Assembly: GCA_009786175.1 (NCBI GenBank)
Contig: WQTQ01000233.1
Span: 1-47,068, forward strand
From: Bacillota bacterium
GTDB lineage: Bacteria > Bacillota_A > Clostridia > Lachnospirales > WQUN01
Length of the DNA: 47,068 nt
Reading direction: 5' to 3'
This document shows, piece after piece, positions 15,212-22,672 of this stretch. Numbering within the stretch: the stretch's first letter is position 1; each line of letters opens with the position of its first letter. The translations under genes were made by a program, and so were the position numbers. The notes under the pieces were generated by a model. The model made no database searches, was not told the origin of the DNA, and saw only the letters and a program-made list of their open reading frames with translations.

Positions 15212-17787
15212 TGTCAAATAATTCGGTAGAAATAAATATGAATAACTCGCTTTTAACGGCACATTACATGCCGCGGCCCCGTATCGACAAAATGCTTGCT
15301 CAGGCAACCCGCGGCAGGTTGGTTTGTGTTGTGGCGGGCGCAGGTTATGGCAAAACACAAACTGTCCGTCACTATATGGAACAGCAGCCGAATTCCGTAG
15401 CCAGGTGGCTGCACCTTACGGAAGCTGATAATATTACATCCCGTTTCTGGGAGCATCTTGTCCGTACTGTTGCTTTTGACAACCCGGAGCGGGCTGCGAA
15501 GTTACGCGAATTTGGCTTCCCGGAAACCCTTGCCCGTTTCAAGCAATTTGCCGATGTGTTCGAAAATGCCCAATACAATCTTCATAAATCGTTTTTTGTG
15601 TTAGATGATTTTCATTTAATACACTCAAAGCACATCCTTAAATTTATCGAACGCTGCGCCCATCTTAAAATTCATAACTTATGTATTTTTATCATCTCCA
15701 GAACAGAGCCAAATGTGAATACTGTGTCGCTGTTTGCAAAAGGACGCATCAGCATTATTACGGAAGATGAATTACGGTTTACGGAAGATGAAATTGCCGA
15801 GTTTATGCAGTTCCGCGGGGTTTCATTTTCAAGAAATGATTTAATAAAATTTTCAGATGCCACAAAAGGCTGGGCAATCGCAATTCAGCTTCTTTCTCTG
15901 GTTCTAAAAAGAGTGCCGGGAAATACCGGCCTTGCCCTTGATACAATGAAACAAAATATTTTCAGGCTATTTGAAACGGAAGTTTTTGAGGGCTTGCCGG
16001 AAGATGTGCAAAAAACCATGATTAAAATAGCTTTGGTGTCAGATGTACTCGTGGTACTGTTACACGAGCTTTCCGGTATTACGTCATTCATGCAAAGCCA
16101 TAGTCAGCTTGCGTCGTTTATATGGTTTGACAGTTTAAGCGGTAATTGCAGAGTTCACCCTCTTTATTTAGAATTTTTGCAAAGCAAGCACGAAATTTTA
16201 TCCTGCGATGAAAAGCAGGACACATACCACCAAGCCGCGCAGTGGTGCATGGACAACAATTTTTATGTGGACGCAGTAGGCTTTTTTGCAAAATCCTATC
16301 AATACGACCGTATGGTGGAAATACTGTTTTCTTATCCGCTTAAATTACCTCACGACACATGCGAATATTTCTTAAAAATTTTTACCGGTATAGAAGCAGA
16401 TGACGAAAACAATAGCGTTTTAATGCTAAAAAATTACTTTATACCGCGTATGCTTATTGGAACAGGCCGGTATGAAGAAGCTAAAAGGTTAACACACGAC
16501 ATTATACAAAAATGGGAACAGCTTGACTCTAAAATTGCATATAGAATTTTACAGGTTAGCTACAGCAATCTGGCTTATATTGATATGTACGACTGCACGG
16601 TTACACATAAATATAAAGCTCCAAAGTATATAAAAAAATCTGTGGAATATTCTAAATTGTCCCCCGAGCCGCCTGTAAAGGCAGCAGGTCCTTTTTACGT
16701 TCCCGATGTCAGATCATATGCCTGTCTTGTTGGTGAGGGTGCGGGCCTGCTTGGGGTCGAACAATTTTTGCAGGCATCCAGACAAGCGGCAGAGTATATT
16801 TCTGAAACGCATCATAACATGTACTATGGTTACGACGATTTAGTAGCTTGTGAAATCGCATATTTCAAGAACCGGCTTGATTTGGCAAAAAAACATGCCC
16901 ACCAAACAATAATAAAAGCCCGGGAAAAAAAGCAATACAGTATTGAAGCAATGGCAGAGCAGTATTTGCTTCGTATGGCATTGCATGACGGCGATGTTCA
17001 GATGACAAGGGAAATACTAAGGCAATGGCGCAGTTACCTGGTGACCCCTAATTTTTGGAACAGTCAGTTATTGTACGACTTAACCATATGTTTATTTTAC
17101 TCTTTGATAGGGCTTCCCAAAATGTCGCCCACATGGTTAATTATGAACGAAAAAGAGGCCAGGACAGAAGTTCATATTCCCGTTGCGGAACTGATTGCCT
17201 ACTTGAATAATTGCCTGGCTTCAAAAAAATATAATCAAGCACTTACTGTCTTGTATAATTCCTCTCCAAGGCAGCCGCAGCATAGGTTTTTATTTAGTGA
17301 ACTGCAGTTCCCGCTAATTGCTGCTGTTGCAAAAGTAAAAACAGGCGATGTGGATGGCGCAATGGAAGATTTTGCACGGGCCTATACATTATCTTGCAAC
17401 GGCATATTCGAGATGTTTTTTATAGAGATGGGCAAAAATTTACATCCGTTGGTAGCTGCCGCACTGGAGCAAAAGAATTGCGGCATCCCCATAGAGTGGC
17501 TGAAAAAAATCGATAGAAAAGCCTCTATTTATACAAAAAAAGTTGCTGTTATCAAAAATGCCTTTGATGAAGACAAAAACACGCAAAAAATAATCAAGCT
17601 CTCTGAAAGGGAGCAAGAAGTATTGCAAGATTTGTACTACGGCCTTTCCCGGGATGAAATTGCGGAAAACAGGTACCTGTCTGTTAATACAGTCAAAAAA
17701 ATATTGCAATCCATATATACCAAACTAAACGCTAACAATAATGTCGATGCTATACGGATTGCAATTAAAAACAAAATGATAGAGTAG
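15211..17787 (+). CDS. MalT-like LuxR-family transcriptional regulator
   Basis: This large regulator has about 858 residues. The P-loop VVAGAGYGKT is near residues 40-49 and a Walker-B-like SFFVLDDFHLI is near 120. A helical repeat region runs through the middle, and a C-terminal LuxR helix-turn-helix covers the last 65 residues (LSEREQEVLQDLYYGLSRDEI then LSVNTVKKILQSIYTKL). This is the STAND-ATPase architecture of MalT and its relatives, which bind an inducer through the helical repeats. ATG 15211 overlaps the stop of the URO-D gene; TTG 15202 is an alternative. Coupling suggests it responds to a compound handled by that enzyme, or regulates the adjacent convergent pilus locus. Both are inference. 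Confidence 0.93.
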   Translation: MSNNSVEINMNNSLLTAHYMPRPRIDKMLAQATRGRLVCVVAGAGYGKTQTVRHYMEQQPNSVARWLHLTEADNITSRFWEHLVRTVAFDNPERAAKLREFGFPETLARFKQFADVFENAQYNLHKSFFVLDDFHLIHSKHILKFIERCAHLKIHNLCIFIISRTEPNVNTVSLFAKGRISIITEDELRFTEDEIAEFMQFRGVSFSRNDLIKFSDATKGWAIAIQLLSLVLKRVPGNTGLALDTMKQNIFRLFETEVFEGLPEDVQKTMIKIALVSDVLVVLLHELSGITSFMQSHSQLASFIWFDSLSGNCRVHPLYLEFLQSKHEILSCDEKQDTYHQAAQWCMDNNFYVDAVGFFAKSYQYDRMVEILFSYPLKLPHDTCEYFLKIFTGIEADDENNSVLMLKNYFIPRMLIGTGRYEEAKRLTHDIIQKWEQLDSKIAYRILQVSYSNLAYIDMYDCTVTHKYKAPKYIKKSVEYSKLSPEPPVKAAGPFYVPDVRSYACLVGEGAGLLGVEQFLQASRQAAEYISETHHNMYYGYDDLVACEIAYFKNRLDLAKKHAHQTIIKAREKKQYSIEAMAEQYLLRMALHDGDVQMTREILRQWRSYLVTPNFWNSQLLYDLTICLFYSLIGLPKMSPTWLIMNEKEARTEVHIPVAELIAYLNNCLASKKYNQALTVLYNSSPRQPQHRFLFSELQFPLIAAVAKVKTGDVDGAMEDFARAYTLSCNGIFEMFFIEMGKNLHPLVAAALEQKNCGIPIEWLKKIDRKASIYTKKVAVIKNAFDEDKNTQKIIKLSEREQEVLQDLYYGLSRDEIAENRYLSVNTVKKILQSIYTKLNANNNVDAIRIAIKNKMIE

Positions 17788-17788
17788 G

Positions 17789-17932
17789 TTATAAACTAAC
17801 ATCCAAATATGTGGTTGACAAGCGCGCATAATTAGCACGGAGAGGTTAGCATAGTGCTAAGTTTCCGGCAGAGGAAGAGAGATTAATTATCTGCGGTATT
17901 TGTCAACCACATGTTTGGATATTAATTTATAA
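17789..17932. repeat. 144-nt inverted-repeat element between convergent luxR and sortase genes
   Basis: Arms at 17789-17821 and 17900-17932 are 33 nt long and complementary except at 3 positions. The 78-nt interior contains two further small stems (TTAGCAC/GTGCTAA near 17832-17860 and GCAGA/TCTGC near 17872-17893). The right arm includes the last codons of the sortase gene. It may be a strong bidirectional terminator, a structured RNA or a MITE-like insertion. Confidence 0.8.
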
Positions 17933-18707
17933 GCTTTCCGATTAAAACCATGCGGGCATCATTAAATTCGTAGCTGCAAGTAGAAAGTGTAACTATTCTA
18001 TCCGTTGCCGTTGCGCCAATTGCCTTGTAGTACCGCGCGGTGTTTCTTACATATTCAAGAAAATTAAGCTTGTCTGCTTCCGATACAATGTTTGGGTTGT
18101 ATATTACCGGGTCATCGGGCTTTATTACTGAAAAAGCCATAAACTCAATTTCGTATGTTTCGTCAGCTAAAAAGATAATGCCTGTTCTGTTGTTATCAAA
18201 AAAGGTTTGATCGTTGAAATCTTTTAATGTGCCAAACATGCTGCCGTTTTTCATATTATGGCCAAAAATAACAGTGTTGAAATCTGAAAAGCTGCTGCTG
18301 TTGCGGTAATCCATAAAGATTGTACCGGCCTGTGCCGCGTTTTGGTCTAAATCCCTGCGCAAGTAGAAATCGTTATCATGACTTTGTGCAAAAGGATAGT
18401 CGATTTGCGTATTTGGGATTGTAAGCCAGCCAACAACATCGGGATACATCGCTTGCAAATTTATAAAGCTTTGATTTACTGCAGGCCCCGCAGGTTGTTC
18501 CGGCAGCTCTGCAAATTCCAATGGCGGGGTGTGGGAAGCGGAAGTAACATGCACCGTCTGTGGCTGCGGCCTGTACTGCAGTAACCGACTGTGCATTTCC
18601 GCTTCCCGGGCGTACTCTTGGTTGATACTCCATAGTTGATAACCGCTGTAGCTAATTACGGCTGCTAAAACGAGTACACCGCATCGCAAAAGTAGTCTTA
18701 GTTTCAA
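17922..18707 (-). CDS. Class B sortase (second of the pilus locus)
   Basis: This 261-residue transpeptidase has one N-terminal membrane segment (about residues 8-26). Catalytic His150 is in VIFGHNM, Cys244 in VTLSTCSYEF and Arg252 in NDARMVLIG, all typical of class B sortases. It would cut an LPXTG-like signal and join pilin subunits or attach the pilus to the wall. I choose TTG 18707: AGGAGG lies 8 bases upstream and the codon overlaps the TGA of the minor pilin gene. The frame is open further upstream, but that part is inside the pilin gene. It is the last gene of the island, ending inside an inverted repeat. Confidence 0.92.
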   Translation of the reverse strand: MKLRLLLRCGVLVLAAVISYSGYQLWSINQEYAREAEMHSRLLQYRPQPQTVHVTSASHTPPLEFAELPEQPAGPAVNQSFINLQAMYPDVVGWLTIPNTQIDYPFAQSHDNDFYLRRDLDQNAAQAGTIFMDYRNSSSFSDFNTVIFGHNMKNGSMFGTLKDFNDQTFFDNNRTGIIFLADETYEIEFMAFSVIKPDDPVIYNPNIVSEADKLNFLEYVRNTARYYKAIGATATDRIVTLSTCSYEFNDARMVLIGKLIN

Positions 18708-19579
18708 ATACCCCGCCTCCTTTTTAGCCTCCTGTCCACTAAAACGATAAAAATCAATAATACAACAGAAACGGTTATCAGCGTTATCCAAAGTAGTTGA
18801 TTACTAAAATCCCCTGTTTTGGGGCTGGTCCCGGGTGTGCCGGGGCCGGGTTCACTTGGTAAACCGGGTTCGTCCGGTGCAATTGGCTCTGCCGGAACGG
18901 GCGGCTCAATAGAGGGTTCGGGTTCGTTATCCGGTACGCCCGGTTCGGTTGGCGGTTCGGGCGCATATGGTTCATCCGGTTTGCCCGGCGGAGTAGTAAT
19001 TGGCGTGTTTTCATTTATTATTACATCCGGCTCCGACGTTGACGGTGGATGCCAAGCTATTTCCTCTTCCGGTTCCGGCAAGTCTTCCCCCGGTGGGAAT
19101 GGACCGGGTATACCGTTGTAGATGTGAGTAAAACTGATATTTGGCATTTTAATACCCGGGTTAATATAAACTGTGGTTGTTACTTGCAAATCGTCGGTAA
19201 CATATATTTGAATGGTGTAAACCGTCCCGTCTACAGTAAAGCCGGGCCTTGCGTCTGTTATGCAGCGCAGCTCGTAAGTGAAGATCCCCGGAGTGTCAAA
19301 AATAATTGGTTCCAATTGTATTTCGGCTGCTTCGGTTATTGTAAACATATAGCCTTCCGGGCTGCTGCCATAGGGCATAGGAAAATCATTGCCGTTCTTA
19401 GGTGTCAGCAAGTACGTGAATGTTGTCGCAGGCGGGGTGTATAAATGATTACTTACAATATTTTGTTCCACCGTAAGGATAACTTGCTGTGTGTTTGAGG
19501 CATGTACTGCCGGTGCAAACAGAACACCCGGTAAAAAGAGTGCAGCCAGGCCTGCCGCAAGTAACTTAATTTTACGCAT
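18704..19579 (-). CDS. Minor/base pilin: Spy0128-like domain, Pro/Glu-rich stalk, PKTGD anchor
   Basis: This wall-anchored protein of about 291 residues has a signal peptide (RKIKLLAAGLAALFLPGVLFA, cut after VHA). One Spy0128/FctA-like immunoglobulin-type domain follows (about 30-165, with FTYELRC and a strand ending FTHIYNG), then a proline/glutamate-rich stalk (about 165-255). The tail has the sorting signal SPKTGD, a membrane helix and RRLKRRR. The Lys that forms the isopeptide bond in such domains is not obvious: the expected strand reads VILTVEQNIV. ATG 19579 is preceded by AAGGAGGTGG and overlaps the stop of the upstream sortase. By position and its Pro-rich tail it resembles FctB, the basal pilin of streptococcal FCT loci. 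It could instead be an adhesin cap. Confidence 0.85.
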   Translation of the reverse strand: MRKIKLLAAGLAALFLPGVLFAPAVHASNTQQVILTVEQNIVSNHLYTPPATTFTYLLTPKNGNDFPMPYGSSPEGYMFTITEAAEIQLEPIIFDTPGIFTYELRCITDARPGFTVDGTVYTIQIYVTDDLQVTTTVYINPGIKMPNISFTHIYNGIPGPFPPGEDLPEPEEEIAWHPPSTSEPDVIINENTPITTPPGKPDEPYAPEPPTEPGVPDNEPEPSIEPPVPAEPIAPDEPGLPSEPGPGTPGTSPKTGDFSNQLLWITLITVSVVLLIFIVLVDRRLKRRRGI

Positions 19580-20468
19580 TATTATCCACCTCCTTGGATG
19601 TTGAAACACGGTTTTTTATCCAACCCATAACCTGCTCCCAAAGGTCGGGGAGTTTGTCTATGGTTGGTATAACTGATGGCGGAGTTTCTGCCGGTATTAC
19701 TTCAAATGGGTCGCTCTGGATATCTTCGACGATTTTTGCAACTAAGATGTCGCGCCCGCTTGTAGAGTTTGGCGAGCAGGTGGAAAGCAATATAATGCGG
19801 TCTTCTGCTGTAACCGATACGTCTTTGCGGGTATTAATTGCCATGTCCAAAATTAGATCCAAATATGCTTGCCGGGCTTCTTGTTCTACAATGTTTACCC
19901 TAAAAATTTCCCTGTCACCGGCACCCGTATGCACAAAGGCGAAAAACTCTAAGCCGTATTCTTTTCCGTCTACAAACAGCTTTCCGTACTTACGTGCGTC
20001 AAAGTAGCTTTTATCGGAGAACAGTGCGATTTCGCCAAACATAGCTCTGCTTTCCATGTGGTGTCCGTAAGTGATGTTGTTGAAGTCTGAAAAGTCCGGG
20101 CTGTTCCTGTAATCCAGAAAGATTGCGCCGGAAAGAGAATACCGTCCTTCCGCGCTTGTGTTTACATACCTCATATTATCTAAACCTTGTACCATCGGGT
20201 AGTCGATGTTTGTCCCATATACGGTTAGCCATGCAAGAACATCCGGGTTTATTGCCTGTAACTGTTCAAAAGAAACACCTTCGTTTTCTATTGTAGGCTT
20301 GTACCTTTCGTACCGGCTGTGGCTTGCGTTACTGTATACTTGGCCGGAATCCCATAATGCGTAACACCCAAAGGCAAGCAGCAGTAAAATGATTACCAGA
20401 ACAAAAGTATTTATTGTACCGTTTACCGCCCGTATTGTTATAATTCCAATTTTTTCCGGTGTATTCAT
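19572..20468 (-). CDS. Class B sortase (first of the pilus locus, pilus polymerase candidate)
   Basis: This 298-residue protein has an N-terminal membrane helix (about 20-40). Class B catalytic residues are visible: His136 in ITYGHHM, Cys231 in ILLSTCSPN and Arg239 in TSGRDILV. A C-terminal tail of about 55 residues extends beyond the catalytic core. Position directly after the backbone pilin gene is that of the pilus polymerase in FCT-type loci. ATG 20468 follows GGAGGAG by 6 bases. Its 3' end overlaps the minor pilin gene by 8 bases. A hairpin (20500-20524) lies between it and the pilin gene, likely reducing its expression relative to pilin. Confidence 0.93.
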   Translation of the reverse strand: MNTPEKIGIITIRAVNGTINTFVLVIILLLLAFGCYALWDSGQVYSNASHSRYERYKPTIENEGVSFEQLQAINPDVLAWLTVYGTNIDYPMVQGLDNMRYVNTSAEGRYSLSGAIFLDYRNSPDFSDFNNITYGHHMESRAMFGEIALFSDKSYFDARKYGKLFVDGKEYGLEFFAFVHTGAGDREIFRVNIVEQEARQAYLDLILDMAINTRKDVSVTAEDRIILLSTCSPNSTSGRDILVAKIVEDIQSDPFEVIPAETPPSVIPTIDKLPDLWEQVMGWIKNRVSTSKEVDNNA

Positions 20469-20499
20469 ATGGGGCTCCTCCATTCATAAGTATTTATGT

Positions 20500-20524
20500 A
20501 GGGGGGTGCCGAAACAGCACCCCT
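20500..20524 (-). terminator. Intercistronic hairpin between pilin and sortase (partial terminator)
   Basis: On the minus strand AGGGGTGC (20524-20517) pairs with GCACCCCCCT (20509-20500) around a 7-nt loop. The run after it is not a long T-tract, so read-through is likely. Such a hairpin would favour pilin over sortase messenger. Confidence 0.6.
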
Positions 20525-20531
20525 AATTTAT

Positions 20532-21887
20532 TTATCTGTAAGCTGCATAGCTTCTTTTGCGGGATTTAACCGCGATGAAGCCGATTAGGGCAAGTACAGA
20601 CAATGCGATTAGTCCAACGAAAGGCAGGTTGTTAATGTTTAAGCCTGTAGGAACTACGCTGGCACGGTTGTTGGTAAATGCCGCGATGTTTGCTGCTTCC
20701 CCTACAAACTGGGTGCCTGTTTCCAAAGGCCTCTCCGGCTCTTGGTTAATTGTTTCCCCGGCAGTGCCGTTTGTTGTAACTACTACGGTTTGCACGTAGC
20801 CTGCGTAATAATCCTCTGTAACTGTGTAGCTTGTACCGACAGGGGTATCAACAAATACTAGTCTTTGCCCGTGCTTTAGCCTGAAGCCTGTAGGGCCGGT
20901 GGAAGAAACATTAATGTAGTCATAGCCGTCGGGATTTGCTATTGCCAGTGAACTATCCACTACGTTGTCCAAAAGTCCCGGCAGCTGGATAACCACTTCG
21001 TTATCGCCTACGATACCTACAACGTATGCTTTGTAGTATGGCGGGATTTCTTCCACAAGAATAGGGATTGTAAGATTTAGGTTGAAATTGAACGGCCGGG
21101 TTGTGTCACCTAAGTCGCCGCTAACAGTCTTGCTGATTACCAGTGTAGACTCATCAACAGGGTTGGGTTTGTCCGGTTCTTCTGGGGCGTTGGTTTTAAC
21201 ATAGTCGTTGGTGAATGTCATATGGCTGTACGTGAAACCTGGTCCACCACCTGGGGTAGGGTCAACTTTAGTACCTACCTCCCAGCCTTCGTCTTCTCCA
21301 TCCTTTACAATCGCGCCTATACCGTATACGTATGTGGTGCCGTCGATTGGCATTTTATTTGCCACATAAATATTCAACTCGTATTCGGCAGTTGAGTAGC
21401 TGAGTGTTTGATAAGGCTCATCGTCATCGATGAGGTCGTTGGTTTCTTTAATTTCTGTTACTTTGTAGACAAAGTGGCCTGCGTGCGGGAATGTGATGTC
21501 CTTGAGAATATCACCGGTTTCTTTGTCAATGGTGATAATGTTGTTTTCCGGGTTATGTGGGCGGGTATCACTCGCATCGAATTCTATTTTTATGATACCT
21601 TCATCGCCAAACACCGGCATGGTGCGGATCGCATCTTCCGAGTCGTCTCCGTTTACACTGTCTGGTACGATTTTGAACTTAAATACTGCATCCGGTGTGG
21701 TGGTGCCTATTGGCATCCTAAAAAGTTTAGTAATGGCTACCTGTACCGGGTTATCCTGGTTTGCGGCTTGTAGGGCACCGTCTTCCAATACTGTTGGCGG
21801 GTTTGCCCAAACAACTGTTGAGAGACACATGATAAATGCCAATGCAAGCGCAAGAACTCTGGATGCTTTCTTTGTTGTTTTTAACAT
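20532..21887 (-). CDS. Backbone pilin with two isopeptide (Spy0128-like) domains
   Basis: This 451-residue precursor has a signal peptide at 1-28 (ending VVWA). Two Spy0128/FctA-like domains follow. The first has candidate isopeptide residues Lys54 (AITKLF), Glu145 (YKVTEI) and Asn227 (TFTNDY). The second has Lys253 (VISKTVSG), Glu358 (YTVTED) and Asn406 (AAFTNN). The sorting signal is VVPTG (411-415), a degenerate LPXTG resembling the streptococcal EVPTG. A membrane helix (423-441) and KSRKR end the protein. The start is preceded by AGGAGGAG. Class B sortase would link subunits into a fibre. The key Lys and Asn assignments are by pattern, not structure. Confidence 0.92.
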   Translation of the reverse strand: MLKTTKKASRVLALALAFIMCLSTVVWANPPTVLEDGALQAANQDNPVQVAITKLFRMPIGTTTPDAVFKFKIVPDSVNGDDSEDAIRTMPVFGDEGIIKIEFDASDTRPHNPENNIITIDKETGDILKDITFPHAGHFVYKVTEIKETNDLIDDDEPYQTLSYSTAEYELNIYVANKMPIDGTTYVYGIGAIVKDGEDEGWEVGTKVDPTPGGGPGFTYSHMTFTNDYVKTNAPEEPDKPNPVDESTLVISKTVSGDLGDTTRPFNFNLNLTIPILVEEIPPYYKAYVVGIVGDNEVVIQLPGLLDNVVDSSLAIANPDGYDYINVSSTGPTGFRLKHGQRLVFVDTPVGTSYTVTEDYYAGYVQTVVVTTNGTAGETINQEPERPLETGTQFVGEAANIAAFTNNRASVVPTGLNINNLPFVGLIALSVLALIGFIAVKSRKRSYAAYR

Positions 21888-21927
21888 TACAATCTCCTCC
21901 TGGGATTTTTATTTTTTATTAAAACTG

Positions 21928-22458
21928 CTACAGGCCTCTTCGCCGTATCACAGTAATAACCGTTCCTAATGTGTCGCTTGTGTTAACCGGGCCGTATACC
22001 CGGCTGTCTGCCGCGCGCTCTCTGGCGTCGCCCAAGACAAACACTTGACCTTCCCCTACAGTTAGGGGAAACGTTAATCCGTTATCGTAACGCCATGTTT
22101 CTTGAAAAATTTCCGGTTCATGCTTTAACGCTCCGTTTATAACTAAGCCATTTTCTACAATGTCTACGGTGTCACCGGCACTTGCTACAACCCGCCTTAT
22201 TTGGCGTTGGCCCCGGAAATCCAGTAACAGAAGATCTCCGGCGGCATAGTTTTTGTTTAAGCGGTAGAACAGCAGTAAATCGCCATCCTGTACCATGGGT
22301 ATCATGTCCGGGTCTGTATTGCGGTGGAAGCCATAAATAAATGTGAAAATTAACGTAAAGCTTATTGCGACTATTACAATTTTTATAACCAGTGCCCCAA
22401 GTTCCCGCCATACGGAGGGTACATATTGTGGTGGCTTGTCCGGTTTGTTTGCGGTCAT
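21928..22458 (-). CDS. SipA-like signal peptidase homologue lacking the Ser-Lys dyad
   Basis: This 176-residue protein has one membrane segment (about 20-43) and the signal peptidase I fold signature (GD-x-LLF, IRRVVASAGD, VFVLGDARERAADSR). In active type I enzymes the first box reads SMxP with catalytic Ser; here it is PDMIPM, with Asp51 at that place. The catalytic Lys in the KRV box is Arg88 (IRRVV). The same kind of loss is known for streptococcal SipA, a pilus-assembly factor in FCT loci that has Asp for Ser. I infer a chaperone or assembly role rather than peptidase activity. The gene heads the sipA-pilin-sortase-pilin-sortase operon and has one of the three shared promoters upstream. 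Confidence 0.88.
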   Translation of the reverse strand: MTANKPDKPPQYVPSVWRELGALVIKIVIVAISFTLIFTFIYGFHRNTDPDMIPMVQDGDLLLFYRLNKNYAAGDLLLLDFRGQRQIRRVVASAGDTVDIVENGLVINGALKHEPEIFQETWRYDNGLTFPLTVGEGQVFVLGDARERAADSRVYGPVNTSDTLGTVITVIRRRGL

Positions 22459-22518
22459 ACCTAAGTGCCTCCTCTCATAAACTTCTGTGTTAAGCAGCTC
22501 AGCAACGATTACATTTAT

Positions 22519-22560
22519 ATTTTACTTCGTTAGTGTTTTTGCAAATACACCCAATGGGGT
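22519..22560 (-). promoter_or_regulatory. Shared pilus promoter, sipA copy
   Basis: On the minus strand the inverted repeat ACCCCATTGGGT (22560-22549) is followed, after exactly 24 bases beginning GTATTTG, by TAAAAT (22524-22519). The same arrangement precedes both adhesin genes. The repeat begins 91 bases before the sipA start. It overlaps or abuts the expected -35 region, so an activator site or an unusual -35 element are both possible. Confidence 0.75.
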
Positions 22561-22648
22561 ATTAATTTTGGTATTATTTGAACTTTTTTTACGTACCCTT
22601 TCCGGGGCTACTCTGTGGTTAACGATATGCGGTGTAAGTGTAGGCTTA

Positions 22649-22666
22649 CCCCCTGATATCAGGGGG
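22649..22666. terminator. GATATC palindrome, copy 4
   Basis: CCCCCTGATATCAGGGGG is perfect and lies 6 bases after the stop of adhesin 1 (minus strand). It is the fourth copy of the same core in this window, again at a gene's 3' end. Confidence 0.75.
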
Positions 22667-22672
22667 GGCTGC

